NCBI RefSeq assembly: GCF_018279705.1
Contig: NZ_CP036498.1
Coordinates: 2,311,001-2,375,000 of the forward strand
DNA from: Tardiphaga alba
GTDB taxonomy: Bacteria > Pseudomonadota > Alphaproteobacteria > Rhizobiales > Xanthobacteraceae
Direction of reading: 5' to 3'
DNA length: 64,000 bases
Under the pieces are notes generated by a model. It was not told the origin of the DNA, did no database searches, and saw nothing but the letters and a program-made list of their open reading frames with translations. The translations under genes were made by a program, and so were the position numbers. Positions 12,624 to 22,866 of this stretch are shown piece after piece; position 1 is the stretch's first letter, and each line of letters begins with the position of its first letter.

Positions 12624-13403
12624 ATGCCATCGATGCGCACACCGAACCGCACAGGGCTTCGGCAACTGACGCCGTTTCTTGCGGTTGTCACATTGCTGGG
12701 CACGACGCTTGGCGGATGTGCCGGCGGCGATCTCGGCCGCACGCGCAACAATGCCGTCACCGACGACATGCATCGCTGGCTCGGCAAGGAAGCCACCGGC
12801 AGCGTCGGGCAGGCGCCATCCCAGTTCCAGCTCACCGATCTTGAACGCCAGATGCGCGATCAGGCCTATCCGTTGATCGAGCCGCCGCATTCGCGGCCGC
12901 TATGGAAGAGCGTGTTCGGCGACTACAAGACGATCGAAGCGCCGTGGCGTCAGAATGTGGTGTTCGATCGCAGCGCTTACGGCAAATTGCTGATCGACGA
13001 GCCGCATCGTTCGCACTCCTCGCGCTATGCCGTGCTGATGGACGATGTGCGCAACGACATCATTCGGTTTGAATCCTTCTATGGCACGGCCAGCCGCGTG
13101 GTCGAACTCGACCACAAGCGCGGCGCGAGCCTGAAACTGGTGTCCGGGCTAGAGCGCAGCGAACGTCTCGACGCCACCGCGCGCATGGACGAGAATGCGC
13201 TCATCGTGCAGTGGGTCGAGCAGTGTCTGCAGCGGCGCGTGTCATCCTACAAATGGGCACTGGAGCGGCTGGTGATCCATGCACCGGACGGTGTTGCAGC
13301 CAGTGCCGACATGCTGATCAACGAACTCGCGGCGCAGACCACCGTGGCCGCCGGCTCCATCGTGCCGGCACGCCCAGGCAAGGCGCTCCGCGTCGGCGGA
13401 TAA
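12624..13403 (+). CDS. Predicted lipoprotein of unknown function
   Basis: Protein of 259 aa with a lipoprotein signal: hydrophobic FLAVVTLLGTTLGGC, so Cys at about residue 32 would be lipidated and anchored in the envelope. The mature part is soluble and charged, with no domain I can name. It could be a conserved envelope protein of Nitrobacteraceae. The ATG at 12624 is chosen; a second at 12633 would leave the signal intact. It follows the small 12401 gene by 17 bases and probably shares its transcript. Confidence 0.7.
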   Translation: MPSMRTPNRTGLRQLTPFLAVVTLLGTTLGGCAGGDLGRTRNNAVTDDMHRWLGKEATGSVGQAPSQFQLTDLERQMRDQAYPLIEPPHSRPLWKSVFGDYKTIEAPWRQNVVFDRSAYGKLLIDEPHRSHSSRYAVLMDDVRNDIIRFESFYGTASRVVELDHKRGASLKLVSGLERSERLDATARMDENALIVQWVEQCLQRRVSSYKWALERLVIHAPDGVAASADMLINELAAQTTVAAGSIVPARPGKALRVGG

Positions 13404-13425
13404 AACTCTGTCGTTGAAACTCCGT

Positions 13426-13457
13426 GGCGGATTACGCTTCGCTAATCCGTCCTACGG
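13426..13457. repeat. Short inverted repeat element
   Basis: CGGATTA at 13428-13434 and TAATCCG at 13443-13449 form a hairpin around CGCTTCG, followed by TCCTACGG. This is a short dispersed palindromic element of a kind common in Bradyrhizobium-like genomes. The stop codon of the hydroxylase gene lies inside it. Confidence 0.6.
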
Positions 13458-14415
13458 CCGGTGCGCTTGCATTTTCATCCGCGCTTTTGCCTTCGTCGCT
13501 CTCCACGCGTTGCCCGAGAATCTGTCGGCCACCTTTGCGGGAGAAGGGTTGCATGATCTGCCCGATGAAATCCGGCGCCACCTTGCCGCTGATGCCGAGG
13601 CGATCCGGCGAGGCCTTGTCGGGATTGAGATAGGTGCCGAACACATGGTCCCAGATCATGACGTTCTCGCCGTAATTGCTGTTGCCTTCCTTGAGCGTCT
13701 TCGAATGATGCCAGCGATGTAGCTTCGGCGTCGCGAAGACGGGATCGAACAGCGCTGTGCGCGTCTCCACATTGCAATGGGTGAGGAGGCCGGTGATCGC
13801 TGTCACCGCACCGACCCACAGGAACACCTGCAGCGGAGCGTCGAGCAGGTAGAGCGGGCCCTGGCTGAGGACGACCTTGATCAGCGTATCGATCACATGG
13901 AAGCGGCCGGTATTCACCACCCAGAGCCTGATGACGCTGTGATGCAGCGCATGGAAGCGCCACAGAAACAGATTCTCATGCGCGATCCGGTGCGACCAGT
14001 AGAGGCCGAATTCGGCAATCACCACGGCCAGCACGACCTGTGCGATCAACGGCCAGTCGCTGGGCCATAGATGCGAGGCATGGTCGTCGGTGCGGGTGAG
14101 CGTCGCCACCGCCATCGGCACGATAGACGTCGCGGCGACGGCGAGTTGTGCAGCGCCTTTGGTCAGCAGCGTGTGGCCGATATCGTTGAGGGTTTCGCCG
14201 TCATGGTCCAGCCACTCGGCGCGATGCGGCATCACGCGTTCGAGCAGGATGATCGACAAGAACAGCGTGACATAGACGAGGTTGAACCACAGGATCGGCT
14301 GATCGCTGGCGAAAGCGAGCCAGGCGCCGGCCAGCGCGCCGAAATACAGCAGCGGCCACCATAGGAAAGACAGCAGGTATGCCGGGGATGTGTATGATGC
14401 CGCTTGATGATGCAT
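13432..14415 (-). CDS. Sterol desaturase/fatty acid hydroxylase family membrane protein
   Basis: Integral membrane di-iron oxygenase of 327 aa. Four or more hydrophobic segments surround the histidine clusters HRIAHE (about 146-151), HALHHS (about 159-164) and HRWHHS (about 238-243), the iron-ligand signature of the fatty acid hydroxylase superfamily. It probably hydroxylates or desaturates a lipid; the substrate is unknown. The last roughly 25 codons are low-complexity and run into a palindromic repeat, so the natural C-terminus may have been extended by that element. It is flanked by repeats on both sides. Confidence 0.85.
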   Translation of the reverse strand: MHHQAASYTSPAYLLSFLWWPLLYFGALAGAWLAFASDQPILWFNLVYVTLFLSIILLERVMPHRAEWLDHDGETLNDIGHTLLTKGAAQLAVAATSIVPMAVATLTRTDDHASHLWPSDWPLIAQVVLAVVIAEFGLYWSHRIAHENLFLWRFHALHHSVIRLWVVNTGRFHVIDTLIKVVLSQGPLYLLDAPLQVFLWVGAVTAITGLLTHCNVETRTALFDPVFATPKLHRWHHSKTLKEGNSNYGENVMIWDHVFGTYLNPDKASPDRLGISGKVAPDFIGQIMQPFSRKGGRQILGQRVESDEGKSADENASAPAVGRISEA

Positions 14416-14550
14416 GGATATCCGCCGCAGTCGATTCGCCGTGTCGATGATCGACCGGCAGCATCGCTGCGGCAGATGGCAGGCAGATTAGGCGAGGCCG
14501 GAGCTTAGATGTTTTCCATGCGCGGAAACGTCACGGGCGCCGATCGGTAG

Positions 14551-14632
14551 CCTGGATGGAGCGAAGCGCAATCCAGGGACTGGCGTTTCCGCTATCTCTG
14601 CTGTCCCCGGATTGCGCTTCGCTTCATCCGGG
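14551..14632. repeat. Inverted repeat element with 29-base arms
   Basis: The arm at about 14551-14579 (CCTGGATGGAGCGAAGCGCA onward) is repeated in reverse complement at about 14604-14632 with few mismatches, around a short loop. It is a dispersed intergenic palindrome of the type common in Bradyrhizobium-like genomes. It lies between the divergent ends of the hydroxylase and DUF1254 genes and may act as a transcription terminator. Confidence 0.75.
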
Positions 14633-14640
14633 CTGCGAAA

Positions 14641-15219
14641 TCAGCGCTTGCCCTTGATGGGCGCAGCTGGCGGATCGGTCTGCACGCGGCAGTTCGATGC
14701 GGCGAGTGAGGCTTGCGCCTGCGTCATCAGGCCGGGCTCGGCGGCGAGGGCCTTGAGCACGATCAGGCCGGTCTCGGTCGGCGAGTCGATGATGAGGCGG
14801 TCGGCGGCGGTGACGTCTTCTTCTTCCGGCAAGGCTTCATGCTGCGCCTCGGTCATCAGGTCGAGCTCGATGACGCGGCGGCCGGCGGAGCGGTCGTTGA
14901 TGGCGTAATAGGCGACGTCGCTGCGCGTATAGAACGACACCGACGTGTAGGACTGGCTCACCGGCACCGTCAGCTTGATCGGGCCTTTGGAGAGATCGTA
15001 GCGGCACACGGCCATGGCGAAGGCCGGGTCCATGAATGGCAGCAGCGCATTCGACGGATTGGTCTGCGCCAACGGCGTCACCGCGTTTTCCTTGGAGACG
15101 GCGGCAATACGCGAATAGGCGTCCTGGGTGGCGATACGCGGCAGCGCCAGCACGCTGACGAGATGCACAACGCCGCCGAGCAGCACACCACCGACAATAG
15201 CGAACAGCAGCCGGATCAT
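14641..15219 (-). CDS. DUF1254 domain-containing protein
   Basis: Protein of 192 aa with one N-terminal membrane segment (about 3-25) and a periplasmic domain matching the short DUF1254 form; SYTSVSFYTRSDVAYYAIND is recognisable. In many bacteria DUF1254 and DUF1214 are joined in one larger protein; here they are two short adjacent genes. The start codon overlaps the stop of the DUF1214 gene by 4 bases, so the two are translationally coupled. The function is unknown. Confidence 0.8.
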   Translation of the reverse strand: MIRLLFAIVGGVLLGGVVHLVSVLALPRIATQDAYSRIAAVSKENAVTPLAQTNPSNALLPFMDPAFAMAVCRYDLSKGPIKLTVPVSQSYTSVSFYTRSDVAYYAINDRSAGRRVIELDLMTEAQHEALPEEEDVTAADRLIIDSPTETGLIVLKALAAEPGLMTQAQASLAASNCRVQTDPPAAPIKGKR

Positions 15220-15794
15220 GGGCAGCCCACCGTCGCGATGGCGGGCATCGGCGCGTCCTTCTGGCTGCGCGTGGCGATCCCTACCGGCGTATCGTAGAGC
15301 CGCAAGGCGAGCACGTAGCGATCGATGGCGCTGGTCGGCAGCCAGTTGCCGGCGCGCGAGCGTGCAGCGATGCGCACCTCGAAGGCGCCATCGGCGCTGC
15401 GCACCACTTCCTGGCTGGTGAAGCCGTAGCGCTCCAGCGTATTGGCGACGAGGCGACCTTTGGTGTCGTAGAGCGTCAGCGTCCAGAAGCGGGCCGGCGG
15501 CGTGACGCCGCTGACGATCACATCGCAGCGGCCGTCGAGCGGCTTGTTGTTGTCGTCGGTCGCCGCGGTGAAGGTGATGCCGTCGCCGGTGCCGATGGGC
15601 AATTCGCCGGAGCGGGCGACGCTGGCGCGCGCATAGGGGTCGATGTCGTTGCTGCCGCTGCGCGGGCGCGCGGTCCACGAGCCGATGGTCAGCGTGCCCA
15701 GATCGATGCCGCGCGTGGCGGTGGTCCAGGTCAGGCCGAGGCCAACGCCGGCTGCAATCGCCAGCGTCAGGAGCGCGAGAATGATCAGCCGCAC
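15216..15794 (-). CDS. DUF1214 domain-containing protein
   Basis: Protein of 192 aa with an N-terminal membrane anchor (about 3-25) and a periplasmic DUF1214 domain: DPYARASVARSGELP, then RFWTLTLYDTKGRLVANT and RYVLALRLYDTPVG. It overlaps the DUF1254 gene by 4 bases, so both products probably act together in the envelope. It begins 25 bases after the end of the PBP gene on the same strand, so it may be co-transcribed with it. Confidence 0.82.
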   Translation of the reverse strand: MRLIILALLTLAIAAGVGLGLTWTTATRGIDLGTLTIGSWTARPRSGSNDIDPYARASVARSGELPIGTGDGITFTAATDDNNKPLDGRCDVIVSGVTPPARFWTLTLYDTKGRLVANTLERYGFTSQEVVRSADGAFEVRIAARSRAGNWLPTSAIDRYVLALRLYDTPVGIATRSQKDAPMPAIATVGCP

Positions 15795-15818
15795 GTCGCC
15801 ACCGTCATGTTCAGCACA

Positions 15819-18089
15819 TCAGTTCTTGCGGGTCGGGGCAGGAGCGGGCTTCGCGGGCGCGTCAGTCGTGGCCGACGCATAGTTTTCCGGGAAGGCGAGC
15901 ATCGTGGAAGCCGCGGGCTTCGGCGCATTCTCGTTCGACGAGGTGCGGCCGACCGACTTGCCGGCATCGTCGAGCATCTTCTCGACGCGCAGCAGGATGT
16001 CGGCGCCACGACGCGTGAGGACGGGCGGCGGGCCGGGCTTGCTGTCCTGCGCGTTGGCGGCAAGCGCCGCAGCGGCTGCAGCGGCGGGATTGCGCGTGCC
16101 CATGCCGACGCCCGGCAATTCGCGGATCTCGATGCCCTGATGCGCGGCAAGCATGATATCGCGCCAGGTCTGCGCGGGCAGCGAGCCGCCGGTCATGCGG
16201 TTAGTCGGCGAATAGTCGTCATTCCCGTACCAGACGGCGGCAGCGAAGTTGCCGGTGTAGCCGGCGAACCAGGCGTCGCGATACGCATTGGTCGTGCCGG
16301 TCTTGCCGGCGGTGGGAATGCCGTCGAGTGCTGCGCGGCGTGCCGTGCCTTCGCTCACCACATGGCTCATCATCTCGGCCATGTCGGCAGCGACGGAAGC
16401 GGGGATCGCCTGGGTCGGCTTCGGTCCGTCGCGGTCATAGCGCCAGACCAGATCGCCGGCGCCGGTGCGCACTTCCAGCACCGCATGCGGCGACACCGCA
16501 CGGCCCTTGTTGGGGAAGGTGACATAAGCGGTGGCGTGTTCGACCACCGAGACTTCGGTGGAGCCGATCGGCAGCGACGGCGTGTCGAGCAGCGGCGCCT
16601 TGATGCCGAACTTGCGCGCGACTTCGACGATCTTGGCGCGACCGGCCTTCGGGCTGCCCTTGCCGAGCGCAATGGAGATTTTCACCGGCACCACATTGAT
16701 CGATCGCGTGATCGCCTGCGTCAGCGTGACATTGCCGGAATAGGAGTGGCCGTAATTCTGCGGGCACCAATTGCCGATGCAAACGGGGCCGTCGAGGATC
16801 ACCGATTTCGGCGTATAGCCGTTCAGCAGCGCTGCCGTATAGACATAGGGCTTGAACGACGAGCCGGGCTGGCGCATCGCGTCCACCGCGCGGTTGAACT
16901 GGCTGGCGCCATAATCGCGGCCGCCCACCATGGCGCGGATGCCGCCATCGAGATCGGCCAGCACGGCGGCGGCCTGCGTCGCGTGATAGTCGCGGCCGAA
17001 CTGGCGCAGCTGGTTTTCGACCGTCGTTTCCGCGGCGCGCTGCACATTCATGTCGATGGCAGTACGGACGACGAAGACGCGCTCGACATAGGATTTGGGG
17101 AACGTGTTGACGAGGCGGCGCATCTCGTCGAATGCCCAGTCGAGATAGTAGTTCGGCGACACTTCCTGGCGGCGATCCACCGCGATGGCGGGATTGCGGC
17201 GGGCGCCGAACACCTGGCCTTCGGTCATGAAGCCGGCATCGACGAGATTGTCGAGCACCTGATTGGCGCGGGCACGCGCGGCGGGCAGGTTGATATGCGG
17301 CGCATATTTGGTCGGCGCCTTGAACAGGCCGGCCAGCATTGCGGCTTCCGCCAGCGTCACGTCGCGCGCCGACTTGTTGAAGTAGAAATGCGCGGCGCCG
17401 TCGACGCCGAACGTGCCGCCGCCCATATAGGCGCGGTCCAGATAGAGTTTCAGAATCTCGTTCTTGGTCAGGCGCGTCTCGAGCCAGATGGCGAGGAACG
17501 CTTCATTGACCTTGCGCTCGATGGTGCGCTCATTGGTCAGGAACAGGTTTTTCGCAAGCTGCTGCGAGATCGACGAGCCCCCCTGGCGCACGCCGCCGGC
17601 CTGCGCATTGGTGACGAGCGCGCGCGCGGTGCCGGCAATATCGATGCCGAAATGATCGTAGAAGCGGCGGTCCTCGGTGGCGAGCGTCGCCTTGATCAGA
17701 TTGTCCGGGAAGTCTTCCAGCGGAATCGAGTCATTGTGCTTGATGCCGCGGCTGCCGATCGGATTGCCGTAGCGGTCGAGGAAGGTGACGGCGAGGTCCG
17801 ACTTCTTCAGCCAGTCTTCATCCGCGGTTTCGCGGAACGCCGGCTGTGCGAGGGCGAGCATCAGGACGAGGCCACCTAGGCCGAGGGTGGCGGCTTCGGA
17901 CAGCGGCTCGATGAATAGCCAGCGCTTCCAGCTGCCCACATGGAAGCGATCCATGAAGGTGGAATAGCGTTCCCACAATTCGCGGGTGCCGCGGCCGGAG
18001 GAGAACAGGCCGGAGTCGATACGCGCGTCGAGGTCCAGCAGGAAATGCCGGAATTTGGTGATCCACTTCGACGGGTCGATCTTCGGCAC
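15819..18089 (-). CDS. Class A penicillin-binding protein (transglycosylase/transpeptidase, PBP1A type)
   Basis: Bifunctional peptidoglycan synthase of 756 aa. A cytoplasmic N-terminus and one membrane helix (about 67-85) precede the GT51 glycosyltransferase domain with the catalytic motif ATEDRRFYDHFGID and GGSSISQQLAKN. The transpeptidase domain has SxxK in PGSSFKP (Ser at about 410), SxN in TRSIN and KTG in AGKTGTTN. It polymerises lipid II and crosslinks stems in the periplasm. The Ala/Pro-rich C-terminal tail of about 100 residues is variable. It is divergent from the YcgN-type gene and is followed closely by the DUF1214/DUF1254 genes. Confidence 0.93.
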   Translation of the reverse strand: MPKIDPSKWITKFRHFLLDLDARIDSGLFSSGRGTRELWERYSTFMDRFHVGSWKRWLFIEPLSEAATLGLGGLVLMLALAQPAFRETADEDWLKKSDLAVTFLDRYGNPIGSRGIKHNDSIPLEDFPDNLIKATLATEDRRFYDHFGIDIAGTARALVTNAQAGGVRQGGSSISQQLAKNLFLTNERTIERKVNEAFLAIWLETRLTKNEILKLYLDRAYMGGGTFGVDGAAHFYFNKSARDVTLAEAAMLAGLFKAPTKYAPHINLPAARARANQVLDNLVDAGFMTEGQVFGARRNPAIAVDRRQEVSPNYYLDWAFDEMRRLVNTFPKSYVERVFVVRTAIDMNVQRAAETTVENQLRQFGRDYHATQAAAVLADLDGGIRAMVGGRDYGASQFNRAVDAMRQPGSSFKPYVYTAALLNGYTPKSVILDGPVCIGNWCPQNYGHSYSGNVTLTQAITRSINVVPVKISIALGKGSPKAGRAKIVEVARKFGIKAPLLDTPSLPIGSTEVSVVEHATAYVTFPNKGRAVSPHAVLEVRTGAGDLVWRYDRDGPKPTQAIPASVAADMAEMMSHVVSEGTARRAALDGIPTAGKTGTTNAYRDAWFAGYTGNFAAAVWYGNDDYSPTNRMTGGSLPAQTWRDIMLAAHQGIEIRELPGVGMGTRNPAAAAAAALAANAQDSKPGPPPVLTRRGADILLRVEKMLDDAGKSVGRTSSNENAPKPAASTMLAFPENYASATTDAPAKPAPAPTRKN

Positions 18090-18373
18090 GGTGGCCCTTG
18101 GGTTCTTGTCAGTGCTGGCGCGTGAGCCGGCGTCTCATACGGTAATCAATATGGCATCCCGGCGGCAGTATGGCGGCGCGGGAGACTCGTCCGACTTGTA
18201 GCCGAGCAGGGGCGATAAACCAATGGTATCGCGGAACAATTGCGCGTCAGGGCTAACGTGGCCTCGGGTTTTTCCCGCCTTTGCGCGGCCGGTGTTACGA
18301 TGTTGCTTGCAGGAGCACCTCGGGTGCTCCTAGAAGGCGTTTTCGCCCCCAAGACTGGACCTGTTCAAATCGT

Positions 18374-18889
18374 ATGATCGCACGCCCCCCACGTCGCTCC
18401 GAGCAGGAGGGAATGTTCTGGAAAACCAAGGCTTTGGAGGACATGTCCGACGCCGAGTGGGAGAGCCTGTGCGACGGCTGCGGGCGCTGCTGCCTGAACA
18501 AGCTGGAAGACGAAGATACCGGGCGGATCTATTACACCCACGTCTCCTGCAAGCTACTCGATGCCAATCTATGTGCTTGCAAAGACTATCCAAATCGCTC
18601 CGACCAGGTGCCCGATTGCGTTCGCCTGACGCCGGAGAATGTCCGCTCGCTGAGCTGGCTGCCGCTGAGCTGCGGCTACAAGCTCGCGGCTGAGAAGCGT
18701 GACCTCTATTGGTGGCATCCGCTGATTTCCGGCAGTTCCGAGACCGTGCATGAGGCCGGCGTTTCGGTCCGCGGCCGCGTCGAGGCCAGCGAGGAGACGG
18801 TGCCCGATGAGGAACTCGAGAATCACATCGTCTCGTGGCCGGCGCAGTTGCCTCGCCGGGCCAAGCTGAAGAAGCGACCGGTGGAATGA
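18374..18889 (+). CDS. YcgN/UPF0260 family cysteine-cluster protein
   Basis: Protein of 171 aa with the YkgJ/UPF0260 cysteine cluster [11 protein letters not shown] near residues 34-44, then further conserved cysteines in [15 protein letters not shown] and PDCVRL. The family is thought to bind a metal or Fe-S centre; its function is unknown. The ATG at 18374 is chosen, with 18413 (MFWKTKAL) as an alternative. The stop overlaps the start of the glycosyltransferase gene in an ATGA, so the two are coupled. Confidence 0.85.
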   Translation: MIARPPRRSEQEGMFWKTKALEDMSDAEWESLCDGCGRCCLNKLEDEDTGRIYYTHVSCKLLDANLCACKDYPNRSDQVPDCVRLTPENVRSLSWLPLSCGYKLAAEKRDLYWWHPLISGSSETVHEAGVSVRGRVEASEETVPDEELENHIVSWPAQLPRRAKLKKRPVE

Positions 18890-19647
18890 CCCCGGCGCCG
18901 AAGCTGTCGCTCATTGTGATCACGAAGAACGAGGAAGCGTCGATCGGGCGCTGTCTCGCCTCGGTGGATTTCGCCGACGAGATCATCGTGGTCGATAGCG
19001 GCAGCACCGACCGCACGGTGGCGATTGCGGAATCCCTTGGCGCGAAGGTTGTCGCGACACCGGACTGGCCGGGCTTCGGGCCGCAAAAGGCGCGGGCGCT
19101 CGATCTGGCGCGGGGCGCATGGGTGCTGTCGCTCGATGCGGATGAATGGATCGAGCCGCAATATCTTGCGGCGCTGAAGGCTGCGATCGCCGATCCCGAT
19201 CCGCCGGCGGCCTACAGGACGTCCCGCCGCTCGCGTTTCTGCGGGACGGTGATCCGTCATAGCGGCTGGTCGCCGGATTACGTCATCAGGCTGTTTCGCC
19301 GCGGCCATGCGCGCTTCTCCGACGATCTCGTGCATGAGCGGCTGATTGTCGAAGGCGTGGTGCGCCCGACACCGTTCAAGATCGATCACGACTCCATCAC
19401 GTCCTGGGACGACGCCGAAGACAAGATTGTGCGCTATGCGACAGCCGGGGCAGAACAGATGTTCGCGCGCGGTCGCCGCGGCTCGCAGCTGCAGGCGGTG
19501 CTGCATGGCGGTGCCGCGTTCCTGAAAACCTTCGTGTTCCGCGCCGGTTTTCTCGACGGTCATGCGGGTCTCGGTGTCGCCAACTACAATCGGCGCTACG
19601 TCTATGAGAAATGGCGCCGGCTATCCGAGCTCGGCCGCGCGCGCTGA
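18886..19647 (+). CDS. Glycosyltransferase family 2 (LPS core WaaE/KdtX-like)
   Basis: GT-A fold glycosyltransferase of 253 aa. The N-terminal [17 protein letters not shown] is followed by the nucleotide-binding [12 protein letters not shown] and the metal-binding [11 protein letters not shown]. The middle and C-terminal parts resemble bacterial lipopolysaccharide core glycosyltransferases such as WaaE, which add sugars at the cytoplasmic face of the inner membrane. The exact sugar and acceptor cannot be read from sequence. It overlaps the upstream gene by 4 bases (ATGA), so it is expressed with it. Confidence 0.85.
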   Translation: MTPAPKLSLIVITKNEEASIGRCLASVDFADEIIVVDSGSTDRTVAIAESLGAKVVATPDWPGFGPQKARALDLARGAWVLSLDADEWIEPQYLAALKAAIADPDPPAAYRTSRRSRFCGTVIRHSGWSPDYVIRLFRRGHARFSDDLVHERLIVEGVVRPTPFKIDHDSITSWDDAEDKIVRYATAGAEQMFARGRRGSQLQAVLHGGAAFLKTFVFRAGFLDGHAGLGVANYNRRYVYEKWRRLSELGRAR

Positions 19648-19814
19648 TCACGCCTTCGCGAGCGACTGCCCGCGGCGGGACGCTCCCATGCAATGAAACA
19701 ACTGTCGCGTGACTGCGGGGAGGCATAGATTTCTCGCAGTGTTCGGGCGCGCGCTGTTTTTGTGCCGCCGACAGCGTGATTTTTCCCGAGATTTTCCGTT
19801 GCATCGAAGTCTTC

Positions 19815-21415
19815 ATGAACAAGATTGAACGCCAGAGTCGCGGTGCGCCCGACGACCAGCCATTGTCCGACGACATTCTGTCCGATGAAATTGCCGAAGA
19901 ACTGTCGCGCATTCCGACCGAAACCATCGACCTCACGCATGCGCCGCCGCCGGTTACGCCCGCGCCGCTGACGCAGGCCGAAATCCGCACCATCCTGATC
20001 AGCCTGCTGCTGGCGATGTTCCTGGCGGCGCTTGACCAGACCATCGTTGCCTCGGCGCTGCCCACCATCGGTCGGCAATTCGACGACGTCTCCAACCTGT
20101 CCTGGGTGATCACCGCCTATCTGCTGGCCTCCACCGCCGTGGCGCCGGTGTTCGGTACGCTCAGCGACATCTATGGTCGCCGCGCCACGATCATCGCCGC
20201 GATGGCGTTGTTTCTGGTCGGCTCGGTGCTGTGCGCGCTGGCGCCGAACATGATCACGCTCATCATCGCCCGCGCGTTGCAGGGCCTCGGCGGCGGCGGC
20301 ATCCTTCCCATCGTGCAGACCATCATTTCCGACGTCGTCTCGCCGAAGGAGCGCGGCCAGTATCAGGCCTATTTCAGCAGCGTCTGGGTCGCGGCCGGTA
20401 TCGGCGGCCCGATCCTCGGCGGCGTATTCGCCGAACATCTGCACTGGTCGATGATCTTCTGGATCAACATCCCGCTCGGTATCGGCGCGCTCGCTCTGAT
20501 GCTGCCGAACATGAAGAAGATTCCGGTCTTCCATCGTCGCCGCAAGGTCGACTGGCTCGGCGGCATCATGCTGATGGTCTCGGCCGTCGCCTTCATGCTG
20601 GCGCTGACCTGGGGCGGCACGCGCTTTTCGTGGATGTCGCCAACCATCATCGCGCTGCTCGGCTCTGCCGTCGCCATCGGCTTCGCGTTCGTCTGGCATG
20701 CGATGCATACCGAGCAGCCGTTCCTGCCGCTGTCGCTGATCGGCGGACGCGTGGTGCCCTATGCGATGGCCGCCGGGGCTGCTGCATGGGCGCGATGCTC
20801 GGACTCACCGTGCATATGCCGCTCTACTACGAGGTGGTCTACGGACTGACCGCCGCCGAAGCCGGACTCGCGCTGATCCCGATCGCTGCGGTGTCGGTGC
20901 TGGGCGCGCTGATCGCCGGCCGCACCATGGCCAGAGCGGTGCACTACAAGCGGATCGCCATTTTCGGCACCTCGGTCGCCGCCGTGATGGGGCTGGCCAT
21001 CGCATTGCTGACGCCGCTGCCGCTGTGGCAGTTGCTCACCATGCTCGGCATTCTCGCCATCGGCCTTGGCATGATCTTCCCGGTCAGCCTGGTCTCGATC
21101 CAGAACGCGGTGCCGCGACCGCAGGTCGGCACGGTCACCGGCGCGATGAACTTCTTCCGTGCGCTGGTGTCGTCCTTCACGGTGGCGGCTTTCACCACGG
21201 TGCTGCTGATGGCGCTGGGGCCGAACCTGACCATCGCGGGCGAACACGCCCAGGCGACGCAGGCGATCGCGCGGCACGACATGGTCGAGGCCTTCCGCTA
21301 CGTATTCGAATCTGCCGCGGCCATGCTGGCGCTGGCTGCGTTTTTCCTTGTGCTGATGGAAGAACGCCCGCTGGCTGGGCCGGCGAAAGAAGTGGCGAGC
21401 GTGGTGGCGGAATAG
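19815..21415 (+). pseudogene. MFS drug exporter of the DHA2 (14-helix) type, frame broken once
   Basis: Major facilitator superfamily exporter, about 533 aa if the frame is restored. A roughly 60-residue hydrophilic N-terminus precedes the first helix, LLLAMFLAALDQTIVASALP, and motif A occurs as GTLSDIYGRRATI. The family moves drugs or small metabolites out of the cell in exchange for protons. The frame breaks at the run of four G at 20775-20778. One added G gives AAGGCCMGAMLGLTVHMPLY, which continues a membrane helix into the C-terminal half (to 21415). As read, the first part ends at 20849 with only about half the helices, so the protein would not work. Confidence 0.85.
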
Positions 21416-21546
21416 GCGGTTCATTCGACCGTCGCGTTTCCCCGCTATCCCTGCAAGCATTGTTTAACCGCGATCGCTTGCAATCGCAGGTCGTGCTTGC
21501 CTGCAGTCCGACTGTTATTTACGACGGCTGATCGGGGAGTATCAGC

Positions 21547-22866
21547 ATGCAGTCATCCGGCTTGATCCGTCTGATCGGTGCTTGTGCGGCATCTTTTGCC
21601 GTGATGTCTGCTTATGGGACGGCATTCGCACAACGCTCTGCGGTGCAAATGCATGAATCCTTGTTGCAGCCGCCGCAGGCGGGGGCGTCTCTACAGCAAT
21701 ATCTTGCGGGACTTCGCTCCAGCTTCGATCTGGCCGATGCGGATAGCGACGAGCAATTGACTGCGCATGATGTCGATCTGCATGCAACGATCGAGGCGGC
21801 GCAGGTCCGGTCCCACTCGCTGGGAATCATGCGCTACGATCTTGATGGCGACGGCTTTGTTACCGAGGACGAAATCCGCCGCGGTGCGCGCTATGAGTCC
21901 CGCACGATCCTGAATGCACCGTCTGCCAATGCGCACGACAAGAATGCGGCCGCTGCAAATCTAGCAAGGATGGTCGACACCAAAGTTCGGCAGACGCTGG
22001 CACTGGACGTGGACAAGGACGGCAAGATCAGTTTTTCCGAGGCGACAAAACCGCTCGAGCGCCGCGGGCAAGGCTGGCTGTTGTCCAACCGGGTCAAACG
22101 TTTCCTGGAAACCGATACGGGATCGCCCAAAACCGTGTCATGGGCTGAGTTCGAGGCTGCGGGGCAGGACCTGTTTCGCAGCATCGACGATGACAAGGAC
22201 GGGACGATCTCGCGGCAGGAATATGTTGACTACAGCACGCGCGCCGAGCGTGCGGGTTGCGAAATGCCGAAGGCGTCTGCGAATGCGAAGGTCATGCTGC
22301 TGAGCGCCTACGAGACGGAAGCGCTGTCGAGCGTGACGCTAGGCGCGCAGGAGACCGTGGTGCATGCCGGCCGAGTCATCGTCGAGCCCGGCACTGAGCC
22401 GCTTTATGTGGTGATCCCGACCTATGCAGCGACCATCTGGCAATTTTCCGGAGCCACCGACCGCATCGAGCGCGTGGTGCTGACGAGCGCGTTGACCGGG
22501 CCGAATGGTGGCCCGCCGGGCAAACGACCGCTGGTCGGAGCGACGGGATTGAGTCGCGATCGCCTGACTTTCTTCGACCGTTCGAACTGCCTCAACTATT
22601 TCTATGAAATGCCGACAAGCGGTTCGTTGCAGGCCTCGGGCACAGTGCGCGTCGCGGCCGGTAAAGCGGCAGAGACGACGGTGGCGGTTTATGAGGTCGC
22701 TGCGTTTTCCATTCCGTCGGGCAAGGTTGCCTCGGCACGTAAACGAGCAGCCGACAAATACCCTACTTTCGAACTCACTGCGGCCGGGCCGCAAAGCAGT
22801 GTCATCGCGCAAGCACCCGCAAGCGATGCCAAAAATGAACTCAACCGGTTTCTCCGGGCGGTGTGA
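21547..22866 (+). CDS. Secreted EF-hand calcium-binding protein (main part)
   Basis: Protein of 439 aa with a signal peptide (LIGACAASFAVMSAYGTAFA) and at least four EF-hand loops: DADSDEQLTAHDVD, DLDGDGFVTEDEI, DVDKDGKISFSEA and DDDKDGTISRQEY. It is therefore a calcium-binding protein of the periplasm or exterior. A beta-rich C-terminal region follows. The frame ends just before a run of three G (22856-22858). One added G would join it to the next reading frame as FLRGGVIEIDATAV, giving about 536 aa. Whether this break is real or a sequence error cannot be told from the window. Confidence 0.75.
   Translation: MQSSGLIRLIGACAASFAVMSAYGTAFAQRSAVQMHESLLQPPQAGASLQQYLAGLRSSFDLADADSDEQLTAHDVDLHATIEAAQVRSHSLGIMRYDLDGDGFVTEDEIRRGARYESRTILNAPSANAHDKNAAAANLARMVDTKVRQTLALDVDKDGKISFSEATKPLERRGQGWLLSNRVKRFLETDTGSPKTVSWAEFEAAGQDLFRSIDDDKDGTISRQEYVDYSTRAERAGCEMPKASANAKVMLLSAYETEALSSVTLGAQETVVHAGRVIVEPGTEPLYVVIPTYAATIWQFSGATDRIERVVLTSALTGPNGGPPGKRPLVGATGLSRDRLTFFDRSNCLNYFYEMPTSGSLQASGTVRVAAGKAAETTVAVYEVAAFSIPSGKVASARKRAADKYPTFELTAAGPQSSVIAQAPASDAKNELNRFLRAV

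Noticed and set aside
15807..17879. Open frame of 690 codons on the + strand opposite the PBP gene
   Set aside because: Composition is Arg/Gly/His-rich and without any family pattern, while the minus-strand frame shows all class A PBP motifs.
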